From the NCBI GenBank assembly GCA_011109175.1, contig RDEW01000078.1, positions 74,823 through 138,822 on the forward strand: DNA of 64,000 nt, written 5' to 3'. Below, piece after piece: positions 36,184 through 47,395 of this stretch. The stretch is from Dicyema japonicum. Taxonomy: Eukaryota; Dicyemida; Rhombozoa; Dicyemidae. Each line of letters opens with the position of its first letter. The first letter of the stretch is position 1. The notes beneath the pieces are model-generated. The model had not been told where the DNA came from and did not search any database. It worked only from the letters and a program-made list of their open reading frames with translations. The translations under genes and the position numbers were made by a program.

Positions 36184-37030
36184 TTAAGGCATCTGAATGG
36201 CCATGCTATTTCCCCTAACAATAGCCAACGAGATACGTTCTCGGAACCAACCAGTCTCTCGCGGATCCTTGGTCACAGCTTGAATCATGGAGCCGATCTT
36301 ACGAACCAACTCATCTGCTTGGGGGCCAAGGATTCCTGACGTTTCCACCGCGAATGGAACAAAAAGATACTCCTCCGAAATTCTCTGGTACTTCCTCCTC
36401 TTTCGTTCCTCGGCCTGCTTTGAAGCATGTCCTGGGTCTGAAGCAGAAGCAACCAAATTAGACGGGGAATAAGTATCAACACACGTCGCGTCCCAGATCA
36501 GGTTTCGTCCGTTGGCAAATGGAAAAGTCGTCATCCCATCAGGGCGTTTCCATCGTTTCGGGAAAGACCAGCAGGTTCTAACAGGCAATGGTGTCCAGCA
36601 GAGGCAAGGGAATTCTTTAATGTCATGTTAAGACAGGAGTGCCTGGGGAAACGACCCGCACTCATCTTGCATGACAAGGGATGATAACCAAAAGGATCGA
36701 TCCAACGTCCACAGCGGCATTTTCTTTCGCACACAATTTAAGACCAAGACGAAGCGAGGTAGCTATTCTCACAGCCTCATCATCCAACAGGTTTCCAATT
36801 TCGGCAGATGGAAAAGCGTTCATCCAGGCCCCGTCGAGTGACAACTGGCTGTTTTGAGGCAGGCAAGCCTTCTTACATCTTCCGTCTTTTCAAGGGACTC
36901 TTTCTTCTTTTCGAAGACACAAAACAAATAGGACTTTTGCTTATCACAATTGACCGGAGCATTTAGGTACAAATTCATCCATTCATACCAGGCTCCCGAC
37001 GGCGTCAGCGGTACGTTTAGTCCGGAAGTA
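36184..37030 (-). mobile_element. LINE-A copy A5, C-terminal third only
   Basis: Reading minus: 'SLDGAWMNAFPSAEIGNLLD' and 'SLRLGLKLC', then 'LLEPAGLSRNDGN', then after a frameshift 'KRPDGMTTFPFANGRNLIWD', 'ATCVDTYSPSNL' and 'ERISLAIVRGNSMAIQMP' with a stop at 36184. It gives the best view of the true C-terminus of the LINE-A protein. Cut off upstream near 37030. Confidence 0.88.
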
Positions 37031-37044
37031 TTTGTCAAATGGTC

Positions 37045-37115
37045 CCATCAGACATAATCGACGCTGCCTCACACGATTGCAATGGGATCAACTGGAAGAA
37101 GCCACTGGGTATCGT
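37045..37115 (-). repeat. dispersed repeat R4, copy 3
   Basis: Read minus: 'cagtggcttcttccagttga' then 'tcccattgcaatcgtgtgag'. It aligns with 3872-3945 and 20412-20490. It lies between LINE-A copy A5 and a SINE1 copy. Confidence 0.55.
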
Positions 37116-37244
37116 GTGTTGCTGTTTTTGAGTGTATTTGACCTCTTCATTACTTGGGAATCGATTCATATGCTGTACTCTATTTTGGTACATTTTTTTG
37201 ACTTCTTTTAATTTGGAGACTAATCCATCGGATTTATGCAAAAA

Positions 37245-37495
37245 TGATATTTTTATCTCATTTAATGAATATGATTGAAATTCTCCCCTCCTTCTACTAG
37301 AGTGGGGTCCATCAGTCATAAGTGACTCCCAGTACCAGAATGCAACGAAAAAAGATCAATTACTCTCCCCCACCCTATTAGAGAAGTCCCCTCAACTAAA
37401 ATGACTTTGGTGACATTGGAATTCAGTGACAGTGAGAACTTGAGAGATTCAACAATTAACTCTTTCTCGAAGTATATGGGGGCAATAAATTAAAC
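37245..37495 (+). repeat. SINE1, diverged copy ending at the RRP9 stop codon
   Basis: The order 'atgattgaaattctcccctc', 'gactcccagtaccagaatgc', 'aacgaaaaaagatcaattac', 'ctcgaagtatatgggggcaa' plus taaatta follows SINE1 but with many changes and a deleted head. The tail runs into the 3' end of RRP9, which is on the opposite strand. Confidence 0.7.
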
Positions 37496-38942
37496 AACAT
37501 CAATAGTACAAATCATATTGTCAACAGACTCCAACTTCCACCACGAACCAAGTCTATGTTGACGTGCTACAATAACCACAACACGGTCAAAGAGAGGAGA
37601 AAAGACAATTCTGTTAATAAATCCACATCCCTACAATAAAACAACATAACAACCACTTCAACGGCAAATAAAGGAGTAAAACATTTAATATCCTCCCCAA
37701 TCTTCCAAAACCTAACAAATCCATCACTTCCCCCACTTCCAAACAAATCACTGTTCCTAACAGCCTCCACAGAGGTAATCCACTCCCCATTGTGAGCATG
37801 GTTTAAGTAAAACACAGGTTTGGCTGATGAGGTCACCCACAACTGTAGAGAACTCTTAGTCCCCCCAGTAATAAAGTGTTCATCATCCAACACAGCCACA
37901 CAGTCAATATATTCAGAACTAAATAACACACAAGACTACGCAGAAGTAGAAAAGACAAGCTGTTTGTCATCCATAATCTTCCACATCCTAACCTGACTCT
38001 CCCCACCACCTGCAGTAATGACCTTCTCAGCACTCCCAAACACATCAATATCAGTGATTCCCTCCAAATGGCCGTATCTACAATCACTAACACCATTACA
38101 ATGTGCTAAGATAACAAAGTCCACTAATACTCCAACATTTCACAGTCTTATCACCCGAACAGCTGTACAGACTGTCTATGTTACCAAAAGTAACCCCCTT
38201 AAATTATAAATAATCAAACCGTCACTGCATCCTTGTGTCTGTGGCGAAATTGCCCCAATGTGTTAAGTTCCAAGTCCAGCAGAGATACGTCCCGTCCCTA
38301 CAACCGATTCCCACGTGTGCTCCATGAACTGTCACACACAGAACCTCACTTCTGAGGAACTGACAATTTTCGTCGTCTGAGGACTCTAATGGATGTATTC
38401 GTATCAATATTCCCTTTGATATTACAAACACCAGTACATTTAATCAGACAACAACTCCGAGTCCCCATAACAGCAAAGTGACCACAGGGAAACAGGGAGA
38501 GGCAGTTTATTGAAAAACAAGAAGGTAGTTTGGAATGGAGTGGTTTGTTTAGTTTGAAATTGTCAGCCACAAGGCGACGGGACCGTTTTAGTTGACTCAT
38601 CTAACTGTTATTAGCATGTCAAACCAACTGAGGATAAGAGTTTGTCGTTGACCAGGTCTCGTGCGTTACTTTCGGCTGTGCATCCCCCTTCTGCTGTTAG
38701 ATACTCCGAGAGTTGTTTTCTGGCCTGTATCTTTCGTTTATATTGCTCGGATGTGTTGGACTTATCAATTTCTGGAATCTCTGAGATATCCTCATCGGAG
38801 GATTTACTATTGTGAGAGATATAACCATACATTTCCTCATTTTCAATTATCTTGGCTTTTTGAATCTTTTTTGTATAAGGCTTTTATGCGTTAGATATAA
38901 GCTTACATTTAACTTTCGTCTTTTTTTGACAAAATGAACCAT
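37490..38942 (-). CDS. RRP9: RRP9 / U3-55K WD40 protein of the U3 snoRNP
   Basis: RRP9 binds the box B/C motif of U3 snoRNA during 18S rRNA processing in the nucleolus. The start MVHFVKKRRKLN is spliced over 38881-38906 (26 nt) to a Lys-rich, acidic N-terminus ('SSDEDISEIPEID'). WD repeats follow: 'FSINCLSLFPCGHFAVMGTR', 'SEVLCVTVHGAHVGIGCRDG', 'SGDKTVKCWSISG', 'EKVITAGGGESQVRMWKI', 'DEHFITGGTKSSLQLW' and 'NSDLFGSGGSDGFVRFWKI'. The end 'GCGFINRIVFSPLFDRVVV', then 'RQHRLGSWWKL', is typical of RRP9. Further introns: 38414-38437 (24 nt), 38078-38099 (22), 37919-37939 (21) and 37631-37653 (23). One-base shifts are needed near 38600, 38370 and 38250. The stop TAA is 37492-37490. Confidence 0.92.
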
Positions 38943-39101
38943 AAATACACAACAAAACACGTTTAAATAATATTTATTTAAAATATTATTAATTTAAATA
39001 TTATCATTTATAACAAATAATTATTTTACCTACCTGATCAAATGATTCCTTTTTGTCTTCTTCAATTCTTAATTTCTGGCTGAGGCGGGGACGTCCCTCA
39101 A
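38943..39101. promoter_or_regulatory. AT-rich upstream region of RRP9
   Basis: The roughly 160 bp between RRP9 and the next frame is strongly AT-rich with inverted AT stretches ('aatatttatttaaaatatt', then 'aatttaaatattatc'). It could be the RRP9 promoter; no defined element. Confidence 0.25.
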
Positions 39102-39690
39102 TTGCATATGTCTGAAACACACTTTGAAGAAATCGTACTTGTCAATAACCAAGACCTATACACAGGTTGTAAATCGACTAACTTGAATACAATTATTACA
39201 AAGACCCGATGGGGATTATTATTACGGATAAATCATGCTAACGGTATTATGGAATCATACTTTTACTCAGGGGCTTTTAGAAGTAAGTCACGAACAACTT
39301 TACCACCAATAATAAACATGGATCAAAAACATGTTAAAATGGTATTAGAAGACGCAGATGAGACATCCTCCAAAAAATCACAATTTCGAGAAGAGCGTGA
39401 AGGACTCTAACAGACCGTATCTTCCGAGGGTTGTCACAAGCGACGAGAAGGATATAACTTTCTTATATGCACTAACAATAATTCCTAATACATCTTATAA
39501 TCCCTTGGTCTTTGGAATTATTTTAATTTATGTAATCAAGTTAGGTAGAGTTGTTATGACAGGTCTCCATTATGGCATGCAGACATTGAACACGCAATGG
39601 GAGTACCTCTCATAATTTCAAATCTTCAGCAGTGCTCAGAACTTGGGAAAATTCATATTAAAGAAAGTGTCAGTGCATGTTGAGTCCCTT
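39102..39690 (+). pseudogene. possible MULE-like transposase remnant
   Basis: The frame 39102-39410 (102 codons, 'LNTIITKTRWGLLLRINHAN') and the overlapping frame 39358-39615 ('SDEKDITFLYALTIIP', 'YNPLVFGIILIYVIKLG') have the rough order of a Mutator-like transposase. After a shift, 'WHADIEHAMGVPLIISNLQQ' (39565-39624) resembles the TDxExA block. A related piece is at 36030. The match is impressionistic; it could instead be an unknown gene with short introns. Confidence 0.3.
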
Positions 39691-39899
39691 GGATAAACAT
39701 TTTTTGATCCCTTCATTAAGCTTAACTTCAGGCCTTATAACATCGACTTTTACACAAGACAATAATACTTTCAAGAGTTTTTTTGATTATAAGGATTGAA
39801 GTTCTTTCGCTAATGTGACCTTGCATACTCCCAAGAATTTGAAGTTACCAGACCATCTCAAGTAATTACTATTGGGACAATTCAGATCATTTAACTTGT

Positions 39900-40150
39900 C
39901 GGAGATTCTTTGAAGATGACACATCTCTTGGCTTCATGGCATGGTCGTTACGCCACCCAGCCTCTTGCCATCACTTCTGTCGAGACCGACGGGTTCTAAA
40001 AAGAAAATAAACGTGGCGTCTTCGATAGTTTTCATGACTGTCGAGTTTAATATGAGTAACGAGGGATCTGTCAGAGCTCCGTCAGATATAGTCCTTTCCT
40101 GTCAACTATCCCACCACATCGCATCGGTGTTCTAAGCAGATGGCGTCCCA
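39900..40150 (-). pseudogene. LINE-A 3' fragment
   Basis: The minus strand reads '[20 protein letters not shown]' (about 40020-39960), preceded by 'CGGIVDRKGLY'-like residues. This is the LEPxGLxRxDGKRPDG core of the LINE-A C-terminal domain. Both ends are lost; a SINE2 copy follows within 20 bp. Confidence 0.7.
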
Positions 40151-40170
40151 TTCACAAGATCCATTTTTTA

Positions 40171-40745
40171 CCCCAAGATCACCGGATTAGAAAAAGTTAA
40201 AAGTTAACTACTAACTAAGTGATTCCGGTTTTCCGGCTTCTGGCTCTCGTTCGGGATCCTCGAAGATCCAACAGAATTGGTAGAAACGGGGACGGTCTCA
40301 TTCTCCATAGATTTCCCCCATTTTCTAGATAGTCATAGAGAGTGAAAGCGGACAGCCGTTTTTATTGCCAATGTAGAAATGACTTCACTCTCCACCTTAG
40401 GTGTTTTAACATTCAATACGTTATCCACAGTTTTCTTATTTATTATTTTCAAGGCAGCAAGTTTCTAATTTTGAGACGACGATTCAGAAATCATCGAGCT
40501 CCAGGAGGGACATGCATATTCGATTACTGGCAGTATTTATTGTCTGTAAATTTTCTGTAGTAAGAAGGTGTTGTGCCCGATTGGTGATCGGGACAAAATT
40601 TTCAATATGTTGGTCCTCCTCCTGACTTTGGTAATAACGTCATTGACATGTTCCTTGGAATTCCTAATTGACAAGGGGGACCAATTATTATCAGCAGTAA
40701 TCTTCAATCAAGTAGCCACATGGCACCACGTGGCTAAATTAGTCA
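40171..40745 (-). repeat. SINE2, copy with head
   Basis: Read minus from about 40742: head 'agccacgtggtgccatgtgg', then 'ctacttgattgaagattact'. The SINE2 body follows ('tcaatgacgttattaccaaa', 'ggaggaggaccaacatattg', 'tcccgatcaccaatcgggca') and the tail 'cacttagttagtagttaact' plus 'ttctaatccggtgatc'. It aligns with 20737-21220. The head and tail are those of SINE1, but the middle differs, so SINE1 and SINE2 look like two bodies in the same frame. Confidence 0.88.
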
Positions 40746-41299
40746 TTAATGTATAATAACTAGGGAAGAAATTGTCCGGACGACATATCCTTATCCCATC
40801 TAATCACTTTCATAGGTGTGTCCTCAATATATTTCGGTTATTATAATTTTATATTACCTTATTTTGTTACAACTGATAGGATTGGAAATATAATTTTGTA
40901 ATAATGATTTTTCAAAGATAAATAGGGAACCACAACCTTGTAACTGCATTTTACTGTGTAAATGGAATAAAAGTCTAAGAAGCAAAGAATATCGTCGAAA
41001 TGTGAGTTAAAATTTCGTTAACAACTGGTTTCCTTAACTTTAAGCAACTGGGGGCTAATGAATAGATATAAGTTTATCAATATCAAAAACATCCCACGTG
41101 CGTAATTCTTACTGCTCATGTACAACTTGGAATAGCAATAACATCCATAACTGAAAATGTAGTAACACCTATAATACGCTCTCTATTCGTAAAAATGACA
41201 TATTCCTTTCCTTTATTTTGTATTTATATTTTTTATGCTATAATTTGTGTTGAGCAGTTTATTTTCTTAATCTAAGACCAATTCTACAAAAACCCAGAA
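40746..41299. other. intergenic
   Basis: AT-rich; 'gtcattaatgtataataact' follows the SINE. Nothing else seen. Confidence 0.35.
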
Positions 41300-42300
41300 C
41301 TAAGTGATTCCAACAATTATCAACAGTGTCTTTAACTTTGGACGGTGATTCTAATTTAGTATTGAGAGAACTGTATGATAGAACGGGCATCCCGAACCCT
41401 TTATCCACATTAGTTACTTCAGAAACCACTTAGTCACTTTTATACAATCCAGATTTTTTTCAGTTTTTGCAATGCTCATTTGCAACCATCTTTCTCCTCG
41501 CACTGTCTATTCGTCATAAGCCAGATGTCGTTTAGTCCTTGATTACTCTCTTTTGAAATCGGTCGCCTTCATTTTGTCCACGTTGGTAGTAAGAAACTAT
41601 TCAAACAGTCTTTCTGGTATCACTTTAATTGGGTTACTTCCCTGTCTTGCGAGACAAAGTCCACAAGGTCAGCATAAGCTATGTCAGTTCTCCTTGAGGC
41701 CAAATAAATTACAAATAATATGGGAGATAGGAATTCTCCTTGTGGGGTTTCATTGTCGTTTTGAATGGTTTTGAAAATTCTTAACTAACCGTCCAAGAAC
41801 TCCGTATCTGACAGGAGAATTCTTATCAGCTTGGTAGTGGACCTGTCCAGGAAGCTTTCAATAACTTAAATAAGTTTCGGTCGACTGACAGAAGGCAGTT
41901 CAATTCCTAGGATTGTTGTCGCCTTTCAAAGTACAGTTCACTTTCACAATTTACCGCTGAGAGTGCATTGTAGAAATCATCAATTTCTACAGGATTCTTG
42001 TCAATCCACCCACTATTGGGTGCCTACACGTTTATAGCTATAACTCTTAGACGGGAAGATCATTCATTTTGAGTCGAGAACACTAATCCTGTCGTTGATG
42101 CTCCAGTATCGAGATTTAGTGGACGCCAAATTATTCCTCATGGCAAACTCCAAGCCATAGTGCTTCACTAAGATTAGGTGGTAATCTCCACGATGCTTTT
42201 CAAATCCATTAGTCAGTTTAGTCCCCTGAAGGCATACGATATCCACTTTATACAACCAAGAAGCCTTTCAAATATGATTTGCCAATTCGGAATCATATTA
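41300..42300 (-). mobile_element. LINE-D-type fragment, endonuclease N-terminus and part of RT
   Basis: 42255-42064 (minus) reads 'MYKVDIVCLQGTKLTNGFEK' and 'SINDRISVLD', the first endonuclease blocks (the catalytic Glu of QETK is replaced by Gly in the text shown). About 41770-41640 reads 'NETPQGEFLSPILFVIYLAS' and a 'IAYADLVDF'-like catalytic box (YADL for YADD). Most of the endonuclease and linker is deleted. Confidence 0.68.
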
Positions 42301-42615
42301 GAATAAGTTATTTGCACTAAACATGTCTCCTGCGAAAATATTGGATCGTAGTGAGTTCAAAACTGTGTGGTTGATGGTAGATGGACAAAATTTGTAACTA
42401 CAACTGTAGTTAAGGTGTTGAAGTCTGTCTTCCTTATTCATCTCAGTATAGGCTTTTTTCAGCGTAACCTATTATAGGTGACAACAACCATTTGTTATCA
42501 AAAACTTAAACAAATCCTTTCTTACAACTGCACACACAATAAAATCATGACCTTTCACTGCCAACAATTAATTATTAACTACAGAAGCACCAAAATGTCA
42601 AAACAAATCATAATG
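42301..42615. other. downstream region of PLAA
   Basis: No gene recognised; AT-rich. Confidence 0.35.
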
Positions 42616-44949
42616 TCAAATATAATGACGTGCAGAGTCGATTATACTCTCAGTCAAACTAATAATCTCAGAATTGGAAGTTTTTGCCATCACAAACTTA
42701 AATAAATCGTCCAATTTCTGGAAAGAAATAGCTTCTCGACATATTCTAGGATTACCAGCCAAAATAGTCCCCAACGGACAACAGACAAGTGGTATTCTTC
42801 ACATCAAAGTCAGATAGCCCAACATAATTGTGCAACAAGCCAATAGTAATGTTGAGGGCATCCTCCCCGGGTCCTTCGATAACTTCAGCACAATTATTGC
42901 AGGAAATGGCGACATTGGCCAGCAAGTTAGAAAATGGGACTAAAAATGAGTTCGAAAACTGATTATCAAAGTTTCCAGCAACAATCTCATTAAAGAGCAG
43001 TCCCAGCTTAACGAACACTTTAAGGAAGAAACAACGGGACATTTCGCAGGCCAGTCCATTAGAAATGAACTTTATAACGGGAATGCGGCATTTTATGCAT
43101 TTTCTGTACCACTCCGCCAAAAAACCGGCAAAATCATCCTCACTGAAACAAAACAGGAGAGTACACGCCTCCAGGGAGTGAGTGAGAACCATAAACCTGA
43201 AAAGATCCACCACCGGGAATATCATCTCTAAGATAAGACCAGGACATCACCAGCAGGCCAATAAATCAGCTTCTTCAAAATCGGGTTCATTCCATTAGCT
43301 GATCTGTTCACGTTAAGAATGACCTCCAACTCACTCCTAGTCAGTTGTCCCTCCTCCGTTACAAACTGAGAGAACTCAGTAAGCTTATCTGCCAATAAAT
43401 AACCCCAAAACTAGTCATTCCAGTCAGCTGAAGGGACGAATATGTGAAATACGTCTTCAGTGGTACAAACCGTGGTTTTTCCTTCCCTGAAGCGTCAAAT
43501 TAAAGCACAAACTTGTCTGTTTAGTATTCGTAACCAAAAAGTCAACGATTTGGTCATAATAGAAGGCGGGTAGCTCGTTGTCAAGGATAAATCTCTGAGC
43601 AGCGAATTCCACAGTCTCTGAACGATTGTATGGAAGCTTAAGGCTACTATTAGGGAGTTCTTCCAACTCAACGTCAAATACGTAGTCATAATCCTAGAAA
43701 TTACAAACAATGGACCTTTCCTTTATAATTTGGACGTGTGCTGGCATCCTTTACCTTCCCAACCTTATTCCACTTAGAATCCGACCAATTGAACACAGTC
43801 ACAGCCCCATCCTCAGTCCGTACCATCCTCATCTCCCCTTCATGGTCCCCTTTACTAACCATCAATCTCAACCCCTCTGTTGCAGACTCTCCAAACCATG
43901 AATGTCCTCACTATCTAGTTCTCCGACCTGCATTGGGATCGACGAGCCAGCCACTTCGGCATTAAACTCATCCTCCATGGCTTTACCCCCAAATCTGGCT
44001 TCATCCGCCGAAAAAATCCGGATTTTACCGTCTCTACCAATAAAGTCATCAAATTACGATGACCCAGTAATTATATCTCCATTTTCGGAAGAGTCGACAG
44101 TCCAAACTGACTGGGCCGGAAGGACAATCGAGCTAACACAACATCCTCCCCTCCATACTCTAAAAGTCCGGTCTTCCCCGGCAGAGACAAAGCTGTTGTA
44201 CTGCACTACTCGTAATTTTACAGAATTACAGTCGTTTTTTGAGATAATTCACGGAATATACGTAGTTGGTGTGTCCCGTGAAGGTTTCCAGGGGATCAGA
44301 GCACTCATGATGCCAGCAACGGACTGTCCCATCGTTGGAACAGCTGAGAAAGGCGTCGAAGGTATTGTCCACCGCCAATCCACGGACACAGTCGGTATGA
44401 CCTAAATTTTCGAATAAGCTAACCTTCAAATGTGCGAATCTGAAGGTCATTTGCCACATTTTAAATGGTTTTGTCGGCAGATGCAGTCAGAAAGAAGGAC
44501 TTGTAGATAGCCACCGCCCAGACTGCCTGTGTGTGCCCAGCAAGTGTGAATTTCTTAGTAAAGTTCTCCCAAATTATGGCAGTAAAATCTAAGGAACCGC
44601 TTATAAGCACATCCTTATCTCCAGAAAGACAAGTAACAGCATTCACGTGACCTTGAAGTGAGAAAATTGGCTCTTGGGAAGTCAGCTGGAAGACACGGAT
44701 GTTTCCATCATAACAACCGGTATAGAAAAGTCCTGTAGGATATTCGTCAGTGGATTGAATGAAGAAGACGGCAGAGATGTATTTTGGGTGAACACAGGTG
44801 GAGTATATTTCATCGTATTTGTTGTCTTTGAAAAAATATCTTTTGGCGGTAAAGTCGCGAGAACATGATTGGAAGGAGACTGAAGAGTCTATGAAAACAG
44901 AGCGGACATCCGAGTTGTGTGATCTGATGGATTGGCTGATCTTGTACAT
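42616..44949 (-). CDS. PLAA: PLAA / DOA1 (UFD3), Cdc48 cofactor with WD40, PFU and PUL domains
   Basis: This family binds ubiquitin through WD40 and PFU domains and Cdc48/p97 through PUL. The start MYKISQSIRSHNSDVRSVFI is followed by WD repeats ('GLFYTGCYDGNIRVFQL', 'DVLISGSLDFTAIIWENF', 'GHTQAVWAVAIYKSFFLTAS', 'GHTDCVRGLAVDNTFDAFLS', 'SAGEDRTFRVW'). The PFU domain follows ('EDGAVTVFNWSDSKWNKVGK', 'YVFDVELEELPNSSLKLPYN', 'FYYDQIVDFLVTNTKQ'), then PUL to the end ('FPVVDLFRFMVLTHSLEACT', 'NPRICREAISFQKLDDLFKF'). Introns: 44402-44423 (22 nt), 44209-44229 (21), 44034-44057 (24), 43694-43715 (22), plus a 26-nt one at about 43480 and a 20-nt one at about 43230. One-base shifts sit at runs near 44462, 44240 and 42777. 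Stop TGA is 42618-42616. Confidence 0.93.
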
Positions 44950-45159
44950 TACACCTCACAGGTTTTACAATTATTTATTTTAAGTATATTTGCATTCAAA
45001 ATTATATTATTATTTTTATAGTCAAATGGTTGCATTTTCACGCTTAATATTTGAATATCTGCTTTGAAGTTACTTTCGTCTCTTGTAGGCACCCAATAGA
45101 TACGTCGTATCTCTCCAGGTCGTCACAGAGAATCTTCCTCGATCAGGTCGTAGATAAGC
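44950..45159. other. spacer upstream of PLAA
   Basis: AT-rich; separates the PLAA start from a plus-strand LINE. The PLAA promoter would lie here, no motif named. Confidence 0.35.
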
Positions 45160-47300
45160 CTCTAGCATTGAACGTAAGGACCTTTAGACGAGATGCATCC
45201 CTTTGTATCCATTGCCTTTTAGACATTTTTCTCAATTGCGATCCAATCAAAACGAGGCACGTCACCACCTCACCAATATCAAAAAATCTAATAAATGCCG
45301 ACGACCTGGACAGGGGAGCATGGAAAAGGATGACATCTAACCATGTTTCTTTTGCTGCACATGCAAATTAGTATGGCTCTCGTGAAGTGCTTAAATAAAA
45401 TAAATATCTGCTTTGAAAAGCATATAAAAATACGACTCAAAAACAAATCCCTACTCTAGATGCCCGAACATATATGGAGGAACGCTAACATCGAGTGACC
45501 ATAAACTAATGGTAATCAAACTTCTAAAGAGAAGATTTTGGATTAAGAGTCAAAAACAGACACAGAGAAGTTAGATACGCAGTCGAACTCTTAAGAAACG
45601 ATCCTGTCCACAGAAATAACTATTCAGCTAAAATATCACAAGCCATAGAATCGATCAATCTCAATCTACCTGCTGGAAGTTCATGGAATAAACTCGTAAA
45701 CAAAATAAAATCAGTGTCTACTCACACGATTGAGAATTTCCAAAACCTCAAAGGAATACACGACCCACATATAAATCACCTCTCCCATTTACAAAAGGAT
45801 CTACGTGTCAAATGCATGAACACCCACAACAAAGTGAAAGCAACTGAGTTTAAAATCCAAAGAAACAAAATTGTGAGAAATCAAGAAAAAATGTCAGATA
45901 AACCACGAAACAGAGCTACAAAACCTACAAATAAAGTAGGAAAGTACAAACACGAAGCGCAAATGTATGCGTCTGTAAAGATGCTAGCGCGAAAGAAGAA
46001 ATCTGAAAATCTAACAGTTCATGATGAACTCGGAAGAACCATTTACAACAACCAGATGAGTCCCCAGAAAGTATCACCAGAAATAACTTTAACAGAAGTT
46101 AAAAAGGTTGACCAGACTAAATAGCTCAAAAGTACCAGGCCCAGATAATGTTAATGCAGAGCTCATAAAAACGCTCCTGAAGAGTTTCAAAAACTCATCA
46201 CTCACATTCTGAACAAAACTTTTGAGGAACACTCCAGAATTAACATCGGAATCGGAAAATTAATCCCCTTACATAAAATGGGAAAGGAAAAAGGAAAGCT
46301 AAACAGCTTAAGACCAATCATACTACTCTACTCACTGCGCAAAATTATATCGCTAATTGATCTGGACAGAATAAAAGTCCCACTACGTGGATTTATCGGA
46401 GCTAGCGGGTTTGTCTCTGGAAGATTAAGTGGGTTTGTCTCTGGAAGATTAACCTCCGATACCGTTTGGAGCCACAAATGGATGTGTGCTTCATGCCGAA
46501 AATATAAAGAGGAGTACCACAAATATTAACACCACTACTCGAGGAATATTGCATCGGAATAATTCGTTATCTACTCTCCTCCACTCAACTATTTATCCAG
46601 CTCGAAATCAGAAATCCAGAGTATTTAGAACAAACAAGGGCACCCTCTTAAGGAGACGCCCTATCCCGGTCTTATTCATCGCATATCTGAGACAACCCTA
46701 TGACAGATCTCACGGCAACAGACCACCAATTAGAAGGTATTATCGACAAATTGGCCAAAATATTTGAAAAATCATTCTAAAAATTAACACAAGAAAAGAA
46801 TATACTATAGAGAAATGATGCAAACAACGACATGAGGAAAAATGGAGGCATATGAAAAAACTTGGCACTCTTTTAGGAGATACAGAAGACATACTATGTC
46901 TGAAATGGAATGTCTGAACTCCTTTCATAGAATGCAGCTCAGACACATTCTAAGAATTTCCTGGCCGAAGCACATCTCAAACGAATGCCTCTATTCCCAT
47001 TACAACATCCACCCATTGGACGGAAAAATTAGAAGTAACAGATAGGTCTTAAAAATGAACAGGAATACTTCCGCTAATCTCGTGATGGAACATCACTATG
47101 CTCCTCATCCGGGATCGACTTTCAGGGGAAGACCACGAATCACTCTACCAATTCTTCTACATCAAGACCTAACTTCGATTGGGAAAAGGGTTGACGTCGG
47201 GAGATGATCTTGAGCACCTGAGGGACCTATCGAGGAACAGAGAAAACTGGAAGCGATTAACAAAATTAGCCTCTCCAGTCCTATGGGATATCATAGTTGT
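45160..47300 (+). mobile_element. LINE-D-type retrotransposon, decayed
   Basis: The plus strand shows 'ALNVRTFRRDAS' (45167), a possible endonuclease start. A long linker follows (45714-46124, 'KYKHEAQMYASVKMLARKKK'). RT comes next: 'KLNSLRPIILLYSLRKIISL' (46297), 'GFVSGRLTSDTVWSHKWMCA'. After a deletion comes the C-terminus: 'LNSFHRMQLRHILRISWPKH' (46915), 'FRGRPRITLPILLHQDL' (47125), 'RENWKRLTKLASPVL' (47240). The catalytic YADD box is in the deleted part. An eight-codon unit is tandemly repeated at 46407-46452. Confidence 0.85.
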
Positions 47301-47395
47301 CTTCTAGATGTCGAGACAAACTAACAAAAAAATAAATTGTTTGTTTTTAAAATTAAATGTTGTTTTTAAATATTTTAAAATTAAAGTATATTTAA

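Noticed and set aside
43710-44405. Plus-strand frames overlapping PLAA
   Set aside because: The minus strand encodes clear WD40 and PFU sequence; the plus frames are shadows.
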